A stretch of DNA of 14,580 bases from a bacterium. Lineage in GTDB: Bacteria; Patescibacteriota; Minisyncoccia; Moranbacterales; UBA2206. This document shows positions 1 to 7,389 of the stretch, one piece after another. Location of the stretch: the NCBI GenBank assembly GCA_021779205.1, contig JAJYBE010000021.1, positions 1-14,580 of the forward strand. Reading direction: 5' to 3'. Each line of letters starts with the position of its first letter. The first letter of the stretch is position 1. Under the pieces are notes generated by a model that did not search any database, had not been told where the DNA came from, and saw only the letters and a program-made list of their open reading frames with translations. A program made the position numbers and the translations under genes.

Positions 1-365
1 TCTCTTCTATTCATGCCGTTTTTGTCATCCAGACTTTCTTGCATTTTAGCAATTCTTTTTTTAATCAAATCAAAATAGTTCGAAGGATTACTGATATTTT
101 GACAACGATCCCACCAATCAATATTTTTTCCCTCTTTTAATTTTTGATATCCTTCAATTGAATAATAAGCAATAAAAATGGTTCGCATAATCCAATAAAT
201 ATCAAAAATAATAATGAAAATAGCCACATAAACAGGCAAAAAATAGGAAAAAATAAACATTCCAAAAATTGTCGACCAGGTTAAGATTCCCGGCACCATT
301 TCCAGTATTCTTTGTTTTTTTCGATCTTTAGGATTGTTTGTTTTCGGGTCAGGAAAATAATACAT
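1..365 (-). CDS. Membrane-anchored protein, probable glycosyltransferase N-terminus (partial)
   Basis: The reading frame opens at an ATG (365-363) and runs leftwards off the window edge, so only about the first 121 residues are seen. It begins MYYFPDPK, has a basic stretch (DRKKQRILE, residues 14-22), then two closely spaced hydrophobic segments around residues 28-48 and 50-68, then a charged soluble part containing IDWWDR. This layout (short cytoplasmic lead, paired membrane helices with an FDIYWIMR-like end, then a soluble domain) resembles the start of large family-2-type glycosyltransferases I know from Parcubacteria, but the catalytic domain is outside the window. It starts 9 bases after the preceding gene's stop, so it is probably the third gene of the 822-1424 operon. 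No Shine-Dalgarno sequence is visible. The frame is well supported; the function is inferred. Confidence 0.6.
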   Translation of the reverse strand, partial: MYYFPDPKTNNPKDRKKQRILEMVPGILTWSTIFGMFIFSYFLPVYVAIFIIIFDIYWIMRTIFIAYYSIEGYQKLKEGKNIDWWDRCQNISNPSNYFDLIKKRIAKMQESLDDKNGMNRR

Positions 366-374
366 AATTTCTAT

Positions 375-800
375 TTATTTATAATTAATAATAATGACAC
401 TGACGACAGAAATAAGCAAGCTTAACTGGATTGCCAGTGCTGTTATTAAAAACACATAGGTGGCGATACGTTCTTTCAATTTATAAAAATAACTTGCTAG
501 CAAAAGATTGATTATTAGCATAATCAACCCGATTAAAGGCAAGAAATAGGTTTGGCTTACATTGCCAGTCGCATCAACTCCAAAATAAACATTATAATGC
601 AAAATAACGATTGTTTCTTTTGGCAAGCGTAAAAATAATCCCAAAAGCAAACAATCAAGAATATTTATACTAAAAGCGGAAATTGACAACGTCATGGCAA
701 TCTTACTGTGCAAATATTCTTCGCCAAAAAAAAGCTTGATTATTTCGGTCAAGCTTTTTGAGAAAAATTTTTCTGTTTTATTGCCGACCATCTCAAACAT
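375..800 (-). CDS. Small membrane protein of unknown function, three predicted helices
   Basis: This 141-residue protein has a soluble amphipathic N-terminus (residues 1-33, rich in K/E/F), then three hydrophobic segments at about residues 35-57, 85-105 and 112-138. The loop between the first and second carries LHYNVYFGVDATG, a pattern I have seen in small hypothetical membrane proteins of CPR bacteria but cannot tie to a function. It lies 21 bases downstream of the wHTH/nucleotidyltransferase-like gene and 9 bases upstream of the probable glycosyltransferase, so the three are probably co-transcribed. A second ATG at codon 4 (MVGNK) is a possible alternative start; neither start has a ribosome binding site. 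The plus-strand frame at 694-1071 is a shadow of this gene and its neighbour. Confidence 0.65.
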   Translation of the reverse strand: MFEMVGNKTEKFFSKSLTEIIKLFFGEEYLHSKIAMTLSISAFSINILDCLLLGLFLRLPKETIVILHYNVYFGVDATGNVSQTYFLPLIGLIMLIINLLLASYFYKLKERIATYVFLITALAIQLSLLISVVSVIIINYK

Positions 801-821
801 AACAAATTCAAAAAATAGTTG

Positions 822-1424
822 CTACAGCTTTCTTTTAGCCATAAATTGCTTCAGTCCGACAATCTTATTAATCACTTCTTCGTGGGGCCCTTCTAGAAAT
901 TCTAAAATAAATTTATCCAGCATATTGAGACGATATTTGAATTCCTCCATTGTCATTAAAACAAAATTGACTTCTTTGCCAATTTCCGCTTCCAAATTAT
1001 TCATCAGGTTATTTAATTTTGCTTTGCTAATATCATCACCAACCAAAATCATATCCGCTTTACTTTTTTGATAATTAATAAAAACGCCACTTATTATCGC
1101 CAATTTCACACTTCCCAAACTAGCAACTCGAGCTAAACTTTTGCATTGAGGAGATACATTGGCCTTGGCTATCAAATTCTTCATTTCGGGATAAAAATCA
1201 AAATTTTGATTGAGCCGATATACAACAACACCTTTCTGCTTGCTTTTCAATATAAATTTTATGCGACAAAGCATGTCCATATCATGCCTAATTTTTGCCC
1301 ATTTAAGCATATTTCTGCGCATTATTTCCGCCGAATCAAAACAGCCTTCAGGATTTTGTAAAAAAAATCGCAGCAGTCTCAATCGCTCTTTGGAACCAAA
1401 CAAACCTTCTAAAATTTCAGACAT
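822..1424 (-). CDS. Winged-helix regulator fused to a degenerate nucleotidyltransferase-like domain
   Basis: This is a 200-residue two-domain protein. Residues 1-72 look like a winged helix-turn-helix: LFGSKERLRLLRFFLQNP is the usual first helix of this class, followed by a helix-turn-helix with basic residues (IMRRN, KWAKIRHD) and a strand GVVVYRLN. Residues 95-180 resemble the MNT/pol-beta nucleotidyltransferase fold: a GS at 104-105, a strand LAIISGVFI, and ADMILVGDDI (123-132), which sits where active enzymes have the SDIDLLVVG-type acidic motif. The canonical GSxAxGxxxxxSD signature is not intact, so catalysis is doubtful and a sensor or binding role is more likely. It is the first gene after the promoter at 1484-1512 and probably regulates its own small operon. 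The domain reading is by eye; confidence in the gene is high and in its function moderate. Confidence 0.75.
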   Translation of the reverse strand: MSEILEGLFGSKERLRLLRFFLQNPEGCFDSAEIMRRNMLKWAKIRHDMDMLCRIKFILKSKQKGVVVYRLNQNFDFYPEMKNLIAKANVSPQCKSLARVASLGSVKLAIISGVFINYQKSKADMILVGDDISKAKLNNLMNNLEAEIGKEVNFVLMTMEEFKYRLNMLDKFILEFLEGPHEEVINKIVGLKQFMAKRKL

Positions 1425-1483
1425 TTTAGTGGAATATAAATAAAAAAAATTAGCTGATTCACTCCCCTTTTTTTCTTAGTTTG

Positions 1484-1512
1484 ATTATAATCTTCAAATA
1501 AAGAATTGACAA
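1484..1512 (-). promoter_or_regulatory. Sigma-70-type promoter for the 822-1424 operon
   Basis: On the minus strand, TTGTCA (-35, 1512-1507; one mismatch to TTGACA) is separated by 17 bases from a perfect TATAAT (-10, 1489-1484). The predicted start near 1477 gives a 5' leader of roughly 50 bases that contains a GGGGAG stretch well away from the ATG. It occupies most of the only sizeable gap (141 bases) in the left third of the window. Confidence 0.7.
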
Positions 1513-1524
1513 GCCTTTAATATT

Positions 1525-1551
1525 ATCGGCGAATTCAAAACGAATACCGAT
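1525..1551. terminator. Imperfect hairpin between the two left-hand operons (weak terminator candidate)
   Basis: ATCGG (1525-1529) pairs with CCGAT (1547-1551), and ATTC (about 1532-1535) with GAAT (1542-1545), leaving a small asymmetric internal loop. It lies after the stop of the 1566-2063 gene and before the next promoter, where a terminator is expected. The T-rich tail (1551-1560) is on the plus-strand side, however; in the minus direction, which is the direction of the upstream operon, the tail is only AATATTAAAG. It is therefore a weak terminator at best. Confidence 0.25.
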
Positions 1552-1565
1552 TTATTTTTTAATAT

Positions 1566-2063
1566 TTATTTAAAACCCGCTTGCGCCCTATAATATAAAT
1601 ATTTTTCATAATTTTTCGGGCTACTAATCGCTTTATTATCAAAATTATTAACAATGCGATAAGTTAAAAAATATGCTTTCGGTGAAACTTGATCAATTAC
1701 CACGTCAGTCCAAAGATGAAAAAAAAGACCAAGCGCCAAACTAAAAAAAATTGTTTTTACGCATTTATTCTTAAATAAAAAAGCTAAAAGCGTTAAAATT
1801 AATACAAATTCCCAGGCATGAAATAGGAAATAAATCTTGCCTGATTTTAAAACTTGAAAATCATTTTTAAAATAAAACCAATTCCACTTAAAACCAAAGG
1901 CTAAACAATAATCAATAAAATGATCGATGTCAACAAAAAAACCTCCCAATAAAGCAAAAACAAAAGCAAGCATTGGTTTTTTCCAAATTTTCCAAATAAT
2001 CAACCCGGCGCAAAAACTGAATAAAATATGAATAGAAAGATGAATTGGTAGGGATAAATTCAT
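1566..2063 (-). CDS. YdjM-like membrane-bound metal-dependent hydrolase family protein
   Basis: This 165-residue membrane protein has about four hydrophobic segments (roughly residues 10-27, 31-45, 84-97, 104-118). Conserved-looking polar residues sit at the membrane edges: H8 and H12, the D45-x-D47-H48 cluster followed by D51 (FFVDIDHFIDY), H82 (LFHAWE) and H116 with D120 (FFHLWTD). This spacing of His and Asp residues matches the YdjM family of predicted inner-membrane metal-dependent hydrolases, in which the His/Asp set is thought to bind metal; the biochemical role is not established. It is the last gene of the DUF4012 operon, starting 7 bases after the glycosyltransferase stop, so a role in envelope lipid or glycan metabolism is a reasonable inference. 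The assignment rests on the motif pattern, not on an alignment. Confidence 0.65.
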   Translation of the reverse strand: MNLSLPIHLSIHILFSFCAGLIIWKIWKKPMLAFVFALLGGFFVDIDHFIDYCLAFGFKWNWFYFKNDFQVLKSGKIYFLFHAWEFVLILTLLAFLFKNKCVKTIFFSLALGLFFHLWTDVVIDQVSPKAYFLTYRIVNNFDNKAISSPKNYEKYLYYRAQAGFK

Positions 2064-2070
2064 AAACTGG

Positions 2071-3018
2071 CTACTTTTTTTTCATTTTCCTTATAATATA
2101 TAATGGGCGATTCTCCACTTCTATATGAATATTGGCAATATAAAGAGCCAATAACCCGATTGAGATTAAAATGATGCCCACCAAAAAAACAATTAAGATT
2201 GCCAGATTTTCCGAATCGGAAAATGTTGAAGCGAAATGCGTATGAAAAAAATACTTTCCCAATAAAATGTAGAATCCGGCTACTCCGGAAAAAAGCGTAA
2301 TAAAAGCGCCTAAATAGCCCGCCAATCTCAATGGCAAAAGACTAAAAGAAATAATGCTATTAAACGCCAAGCGCAATAATTTCCAGAAATTATAGGCTGG
2401 AACACCATGAATCCTTTCATTGGCTTCAAAATAAATATATTCTCGTCGAAATCCTAACCAATCCACCAGCGCCCTAGTCATCCTGTTTTTTTCCGTAAAT
2501 AAATTAAATTCATCAATCACAATACGATCCAATAAACGATAATCGGTTGCACGCGTTACAATTTTCATTTCCGAAATTTGATTAATCAATTTGTAAAATA
2601 AATATGAACCAATTTTTTTCACCAAGCCTTCGCCCTTATTTTTCTTTCTTATTCCAATAACCACTTCCGCTCCACCTTCCCAATGTTCAATAAATTCGGG
2701 AATTTTTTCAATTGGATGTTGCAAATCGGCATCTAAAATTATACAAGCCGCCCCGCGACAAAAATTAATTCCCGCAGTCATCGCCACTTCTTTTCCGAAA
2801 TTTCGCGAGAAATCAATTACGCGAACACGCGAATCATTTTTTTCTAATTTTTCCAACTCAAAAATGCTCTTGTCGCGACTGCCATCATTAATAAGCAACA
2901 ATTCCCAATCATAAATAAGCGAATCCAGGACTGGCACAACCTTTTCATAGAAAAGAGGCACGTTTTTTTCTTCGTTATATACAGGAACAATAACAGAAAT
3001 CATTTTTTTTTCACTCAT
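2071..3018 (-). CDS. GT2 glycosyltransferase, polyprenyl-phosphate (DPM1/GtrB-like) type
   Basis: This 315-residue protein has a clear GT2 GT-A domain. VPVYNEE is at residues 11-17, NDGSRD at 44-49, the DXD-containing DADLQHP at 96-102 (metal and nucleotide-sugar binding), ATDYRLLDR at 157-165, and KNRMTRALVDWLGF at 178-190. The C-terminus carries two membrane helices (about 228-255 and 272-296) followed by a basic tail, which is the arrangement of bacterial GtrB-type enzymes that move a sugar from a nucleotide donor to undecaprenyl phosphate at the cytoplasmic face. The product would feed a flippase and a GT-C enzyme such as the one at 5608-7365. It lies 25 bases after the epimerase gene. 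ATG codons at 1 and 6 are both possible starts and neither has a Shine-Dalgarno sequence. Family assignment is secure; the sugar is unknown. Confidence 0.9.
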   Translation of the reverse strand: MSEKKMISVIVPVYNEEKNVPLFYEKVVPVLDSLIYDWELLLINDGSRDKSIFELEKLEKNDSRVRVIDFSRNFGKEVAMTAGINFCRGAACIILDADLQHPIEKIPEFIEHWEGGAEVVIGIRKKNKGEGLVKKIGSYLFYKLINQISEMKIVTRATDYRLLDRIVIDEFNLFTEKNRMTRALVDWLGFRREYIYFEANERIHGVPAYNFWKLLRLAFNSIISFSLLPLRLAGYLGAFITLFSGVAGFYILLGKYFFHTHFASTFSDSENLAILIVFLVGIILISIGLLALYIANIHIEVENRPLYIIRKMKKK

Positions 3019-3043
3019 ATAATTTAGTGAATTAACTTCTAAT

Positions 3044-3997
3044 TTATTTTATCTTATAATATTCTTGATACCAATCGATAAATTTTTTAATGCCTTTATC
3101 AATCTTGGTTGTCGGTTTCCAGCCAAGCTTTCTCAATTTTTTAATATCAGCCACTGTTGAAGGAACATCTCCCGCTTGCATCGGCAATAAATTTTTCTTA
3201 GCAACTTTACCCAAATTTTTCTCAATCACCTCAATAAAACGCACCAAGGTTTCTTCTCGATCGCCACCGATATTCATCACTCCATAAGGCAAATTGGCAT
3301 CCAAAACAGTAATTATACCGGAAACTATATCATCCACATAGGTAAAATTGCGACTCATTTTACCTTTATTATACACATCAATTGGCTTTTCTTCAAGTAT
3401 GTTCTTGGTAAACTTAAATAATGCCATATCCGGCCTGCCCCAAGGACCATAAACTGTGAAAAATCTCAATGCAGTAACATTTAGTCCATAAAGATGACTA
3501 TAGACATGAGCCATTAATTCCATGCATTTTTTCGTCGCGGCATAAGGAGAAATTGGGGTGTCAACCGAATCACTCTCTGAAAAAGGAACTTTTTTATTGT
3601 TTCCATAAACCGACGAAGAAGATGCAAATATAAAATTTTTAATTTTATATTTGACTGCCATTTCCAAAAGGTTAATCGTTCCACGCACATTAACTTCTTC
3701 ATATAAAAACGGATTAAGTAATGAATTGCGCACTCCGGCCATTCCGGCCAAATGCACAACCTTATCTAATTTTTCTTTTTTGAAAATTTTATTTAATAAT
3801 TTTTCATCACGAATATCGCCCCTGTAAAGCTTAAATTTACAACCTTTCAGAAGAACTCTAATGCGATCTTCTTTTAACTTTGGATCGTAATAATCATTAA
3901 AATTATCAATAATCACAACATCATCTTTTCTCTCCATCAATTTTTTAGCCAAATTAGAACCGATAAATCCGGCTCCTCCGGTAATTAAAATTTTCAT
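3044..3997 (-). CDS. NAD-dependent sugar epimerase, UDP-glucuronate 4-epimerase type
   Basis: This 317-residue extended short-chain dehydrogenase/reductase has the Rossmann motif GGAGFIG (residues 7-13), the acidic end of strand 2 with the subgroup-typical NFNDYYDPKLKEDR (32-45), DIRD at 61-64, LAGMAGVR (83-90), SSSSVYG (126-132) with the catalytic Ser, and the Y152-x3-K156 dyad in PYAATKK. YGPWGRPDMALFKF (183-196) followed by DVYNKGKMSRNFTYVDDI is characteristic of UDP-glucuronate 4-epimerases, which interconvert UDP-glucuronate and UDP-galacturonate. Length is normal for the family. It is second in the DUF4012 operon and just ahead of the GT2 gene, so it probably makes the donor sugar for an envelope polysaccharide. 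UDP-glucose 4-epimerase or a related sugar epimerase is the main alternative. Confidence 0.88.
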   Translation of the reverse strand: MKILITGGAGFIGSNLAKKLMERKDDVVIIDNFNDYYDPKLKEDRIRVLLKGCKFKLYRGDIRDEKLLNKIFKKEKLDKVVHLAGMAGVRNSLLNPFLYEEVNVRGTINLLEMAVKYKIKNFIFASSSSVYGNNKKVPFSESDSVDTPISPYAATKKCMELMAHVYSHLYGLNVTALRFFTVYGPWGRPDMALFKFTKNILEEKPIDVYNKGKMSRNFTYVDDIVSGIITVLDANLPYGVMNIGGDREETLVRFIEVIEKNLGKVAKKNLLPMQAGDVPSTVADIKKLRKLGWKPTTKIDKGIKKFIDWYQEYYKIK

Positions 3998-4036
3998 AAA
4001 TTTTAAATCTACTTAATTTAATTAAAAAAATAATTA

Positions 4037-5497
4037 TTACTTAACCGTATCCTTTACTTCAAACCTTAAATCGTTATTCATTACTTGTTCTTGATTAAAA
4101 TCACCATTTTTCATTTTAACATGCACTTTCACCGGAATATCTGTTACGCCGGATTGTTTTTGGATAAGCAATTTATAGTTATCGCGCGGAAAATCCGCCG
4201 GCAATTCATATTTGATTTTCGCATCTGTTTGTCCGCCAATGAGCACATGCGCGATAAAGCCAATATAAGTTTTATTAAATTCTTCTCCGGTACTGATATT
4301 ATTCACCATCGTTCTTTCCAATAAAGTAGCTCCTTTAGGCAAATAAAGTCGCATATAAGAGTGATAATCACTAGTGCGCCAATCGCCAAAGGGGGCGGTA
4401 TTTTTATACAATATTTCTAAATTAACAATCGGCTTCTCTCCCGTTAAGTCAATATCATAATAAATTTCCCGTTTCATATAGTAATCAGTTTTAAGCGCTC
4501 CCATATTTGCATCAACCATCATTAAATAATCTCCATTCCAATTCTGGGAAACCTCTCCAGTCCAAAAAACACCTGACGCAAGCGATTGCAAGTTCGCATC
4601 TTTAAAATTGACCATAATATTTTTTTCCTGAAATTCATGATGTGCCAAATCTGCAATTTTTGAAATATTATTCAGACTAAATAATTTATCGATTATTATC
4701 GGCAACATTTTTTTCATAATCGCTTTTCTGTTTTGCGTATCGATACTTGGATTTAGGATATACTGCTTTTCCACCAATTCTTCCAATTTTAAATAAGCGT
4801 TATCCGAATTAAACTCCGCATTGTAGCCGGGAATGGTTATCGGACCGGTTACACCCAAAATATCGTTTAAAACTTGCGAATTAATAGCAATCACTCCATC
4901 AAAATTATCAGATCCGGAGCCGCTTAAGCGATAAAAGTATTTAGCTTTATCGGCATTTGCGGGAAAGTCGGGAGAAAAATTAGAATCACGAAACTTCCAG
5001 TTTTTCAGTTGCATCATTCGCGCAAAAGGATATGGCGTTGGCACTTTTGCCGTTATTTTTTGATCCAACAAATTAGCATCTTCAAAGTAAGAAGAAATTA
5101 CTTGCCCATCTTTAGTTTTGATAATTGCATATTGCCCAAGAAAACCGCCACCGGGACGCAACTCCATATTATTTTGCAAAAGCAATAAAAAATTTCTCGT
5201 CTTTCCATCCCTTTGGGTGAAATTTTCCACTAATTGATCCAAGACATTCAATTCTTTTTTTTCATCACCGGAAATTGGCAGAAGAGCGGAAACTTTATTT
5301 AGCGCAGAAAGTGTTTTTATTCCTATCAATTGTTTATTGCTTTTCACAAAAGAAAAAATAAAAAAACCAACAGCAATAAAAACCGCAAAAATTCCCAAGC
5401 GCATAAGCACTTTTTTTTGCATCAATTTCTTTTTCCACAGATACATTTTCAATTTTAATTTTTCACTTTTTTTTAATTCAAATTTTGATTTCAGCAT
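4037..5497 (-). CDS. DUF4012 family protein, membrane-anchored extracellular
   Basis: This 486-residue protein has a short very basic N-terminus (residues 1-33, Lys-rich), one membrane helix (about 34-51) and a large domain predicted outside the cell. The family signature is clear: NFLLLLQNNMELRPGGGFLG (102-121), a downstream FEDANLLDQ, RDSNFSPDFP and a strand-rich region ending in a beta-type C-terminal module (residues about 350-486) with an NTAPFGDWRTSDYHSYMRLYLP-like stretch. DUF4012 proteins are common in CPR and some Gram-positive genomes beside polysaccharide genes; the N-terminal part has been likened to LytR-CpsA-Psr-type surface proteins, but no function is proven. It is the first gene of the glycan operon, about 46 bases downstream of the predicted transcription start near 5543. 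A role in attaching or assembling the glycan is inference from context. Confidence 0.85.
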   Translation of the reverse strand: MLKSKFELKKSEKLKLKMYLWKKKLMQKKVLMRLGIFAVFIAVGFFIFSFVKSNKQLIGIKTLSALNKVSALLPISGDEKKELNVLDQLVENFTQRDGKTRNFLLLLQNNMELRPGGGFLGQYAIIKTKDGQVISSYFEDANLLDQKITAKVPTPYPFARMMQLKNWKFRDSNFSPDFPANADKAKYFYRLSGSGSDNFDGVIAINSQVLNDILGVTGPITIPGYNAEFNSDNAYLKLEELVEKQYILNPSIDTQNRKAIMKKMLPIIIDKLFSLNNISKIADLAHHEFQEKNIMVNFKDANLQSLASGVFWTGEVSQNWNGDYLMMVDANMGALKTDYYMKREIYYDIDLTGEKPIVNLEILYKNTAPFGDWRTSDYHSYMRLYLPKGATLLERTMVNNISTGEEFNKTYIGFIAHVLIGGQTDAKIKYELPADFPRDNYKLLIQKQSGVTDIPVKVHVKMKNGDFNQEQVMNNDLRFEVKDTVK

Positions 5498-5549
5498 AAT
5501 TTATTGACTCAATTCAATTAAATAAAAACGCTTTTTTTAAATCTTTATT

Positions 5550-5578
5550 ATTCTATCGGAAAAAAGATGGTTTGGCAA
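5550..5578 (-). promoter_or_regulatory. Leftward promoter of the DUF4012 glycan operon
   Basis: On the minus strand, TTGCCA (-35, 5578-5573) is followed after 17 bases by TAGAAT (-10, 5555-5550); each box matches consensus at five of six positions. The predicted start near 5543 gives a 5' leader of about 46 bases. The -35 overlaps that of the rightward promoter. Confidence 0.6.
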
Positions 5579-5600
5579 AAATTTGTTTTAACTATATAAT
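5572..5600 (+). promoter_or_regulatory. Rightward promoter of the GT-C gene, giving a leaderless start
   Basis: TTGGCA (-35, 5572-5577) and a perfect TATAAT (-10, 5595-5600) are 17 bases apart. Transcription would begin about 5606-5608, on or next to the ATG at 5608. The TTG at 5572 and the ATG at 5599 therefore lie inside the promoter and cannot be the start if this promoter is used. Confidence 0.65.
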
Positions 5601-5607
5601 GAAAAAT

Positions 5608-7365
5608 ATGAAAATACCCGAAAATCTCAATAAACACCAACTATTTTCCCTTTTTGGATCACTTATTTTGGGCTTGGAATTTTTAGCAATATTTTTAACG
5701 GTTAGTGGTTTTTTTTATCGAGAAATATTTATTTGTTATTTTGTTTTTGCAATATTTCTTTTCTCTTTCGTTATTTTTCGCAATAAAAAAATATTGCAAA
5801 CTTCGTTTGTATTTTTTGTTGTTCTTTTTTTATTAATATTTTTAATCACATTATCAATACGCACCGAACCAACAGTTTTTTCCGGGCGCGATCAGGGATC
5901 CTTTTCCGAGGCCGCCATTCGACTTTCCCAAAATCACCAATTATCATTTCAAACAACCACTTCTCAAGAATTTTTTAAAATCCACGGCCCGGGAATTGCG
6001 CAAAATTTCCCAGGATTTGATTATTCACAAAATGGCAAATTAATTACACATTTTTCGCTCGGTTACATTGCTTGGCTAGCTATTTTTTATTCCCTTTTCG
6101 GACTTAACGGTTTTTTCGTCGCCAACGGATTTTCTTTTTTTCTTTTTTCGATTGCTTTCTTTTCACTTACTAAATTATATGCCAATCAAAAAACCGCCTG
6201 GCTGTCGCTTTTTTTCATTCTCAGTTCTTTTGTGTTTTCTTGGTTTTTTAAATTTACTTTGAGTGAAAATTTGGCATTAAGCTTGATTTGGTTTGGTATT
6301 TTAGAATTATGTTTATTTCTAAAATTTAAAAAACAAAATTATCTTTTTCTTTCCTTTTTTTCAATTGCCCTTCTTGCTTTTACCCGCATAGAAACTTGGG
6401 GATTTATCGCCATGTTCATACTGATATTTTTTATTTTTAAAAAAAATAATAAAAATCAATTTCAAAAAATTTCAAAAATATTTTATTGGTTTTTTGGCAT
6501 ATTTTTTCTTTTATACATCATTTCAATAAAAGTAAATGAGCGCTTCTATATTGCTTCGGCAAAAGGATTATTGCGTTCATTTTCTGCATCGGAAATACGC
6601 AATAATTCAACTATTTCCGCTTCAAGCTATTTGTTAAAAATATTCGCCCTTTATAATATTCTGCCTTTTTTAATTATCGCTTTAATTGGAATTATTTATT
6701 TTCTAATAAAGAAAAAATATTCGCGGTTACTTCCTTTGTTTATTGTTTTACCAACCTTTATTTATTTGCTTCATCCGGGAATCTCGCTTGATCATCCATG
6801 GATGCTTCGCCGCTTTACTTTCGCTCTCATTCCTTGCTTTATTTTTTACACAGCGTTGACAGCTAATCAATTTATCGCCAAAAAAAGTATCTTTTATTTG
6901 TTCTCAATATTATTGATCGGCTCTAATTTATTGATTTCATTGCCTTATTTTACTTTTTCGGAAAACAAAAATTTATTGGGTCAAACCCAAGCACTTAGCG
7001 AAAAGTTTTCCGCCAATGATTTAGTTTTAGTTGATCGCTTAGCTTCCGGCGATGGTTGGTCAATGCTAAGCGGGCCGTTGAATTTTCTTTATGGAAAACA
7101 AGCTGTTTATTTTTTTAATCCGCAAGATTTGGATAAAATAAATTTAGCCAAATTTTCCAATGTTTATTTAATTATTCCAAATGAAAGTCTGGCCGCATAT
7201 GAAAAAAACTCTTTTTTAGAAAAATTCAGCAAACAAGAAAGCTATTCGATCAAAAGAACCCATCTTGCCACATTCGATCCGGAAAAGGTTGGCATCATTA
7301 AATTTGAGCTTCCTATTGAAATCACCTCCGCTACCAACGGATCAATCTATTTATTAAAAAAATAG
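5608..7365 (+). CDS. Multi-spanning GT-C glycosyltransferase (GT39/ArnT-like)
   Basis: The only complete rightward gene encodes 585 residues from the ATG at 5608. About ten or more hydrophobic segments span residues 12-430, rich in F, I and L. The first large loop has EPTVFSGRDQGSFSEAAIRL (87-106): an acidic residue (D95) followed by DQGxxxEAA, in the position of the catalytic Asp of GT-C enzymes such as ArnT, PMT and related lipid-linked-sugar transferases. The C-terminus (about 440-585) is soluble and ends SIYLLKK. The likely role is transfer of a sugar from a polyprenyl carrier to an acceptor outside the membrane, complementing the GT2 enzyme of the divergent operon. The frame is open upstream to a TTG at 5572, but promoter placement favours 5608. 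It converges with the GT4 gene, 9 bases away. The exact donor and acceptor are unknown. Confidence 0.8.
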   Translation: MKIPENLNKHQLFSLFGSLILGLEFLAIFLTVSGFFYREIFICYFVFAIFLFSFVIFRNKKILQTSFVFFVVLFLLIFLITLSIRTEPTVFSGRDQGSFSEAAIRLSQNHQLSFQTTTSQEFFKIHGPGIAQNFPGFDYSQNGKLITHFSLGYIAWLAIFYSLFGLNGFFVANGFSFFLFSIAFFSLTKLYANQKTAWLSLFFILSSFVFSWFFKFTLSENLALSLIWFGILELCLFLKFKKQNYLFLSFFSIALLAFTRIETWGFIAMFILIFFIFKKNNKNQFQKISKIFYWFFGIFFLLYIISIKVNERFYIASAKGLLRSFSASEIRNNSTISASSYLLKIFALYNILPFLIIALIGIIYFLIKKKYSRLLPLFIVLPTFIYLLHPGISLDHPWMLRRFTFALIPCFIFYTALTANQFIAKKSIFYLFSILLIGSNLLISLPYFTFSENKNLLGQTQALSEKFSANDLVLVDRLASGDGWSMLSGPLNFLYGKQAVYFFNPQDLDKINLAKFSNVYLIIPNESLAAYEKNSFLEKFSKQESYSIKRTHLATFDPEKVGIIKFELPIEITSATNGSIYLLKK

Positions 7366-7389
7366 GTTTAATTTTCAATTTTTAATAAA
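7350..7389. terminator. AT-only inverted repeat across two convergent stop codons
   Basis: TTTATTAAAAA (7350-7360) is perfectly complementary to TTTTTAATAAA (7379-7389), an 11-bp stem with an 18-base loop that includes both stop codons (TAG 7363-7365 plus, TGA 7377-7375 minus). Its position between convergent genes fits a bidirectional terminator, and the arms supply U-rich tails, but with no G-C pairs the stem is weak. Confidence 0.35.

Noticed and set aside
694..1443. Plus-strand frames opposite the regulator and the small membrane protein
   Set aside because: They are antisense shadows of well-supported minus-strand genes, with no domain resemblance and no promoter or ribosome binding site.
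1506..1511. A plus-strand TTGACA
   Set aside because: It is the other strand of the palindrome-like TTGTCAA that forms the -35 of the minus-strand promoter; there is no plus-strand -10 at correct spacing and no gene to drive.
5572..5607. Starting the GT-C gene at TTG 5572 or ATG 5599
   Set aside because: Both codons lie inside the -35/-10 region of the best promoter, so they would not be in the mRNA; the ATG at 5608 matches the expected first transcribed base.
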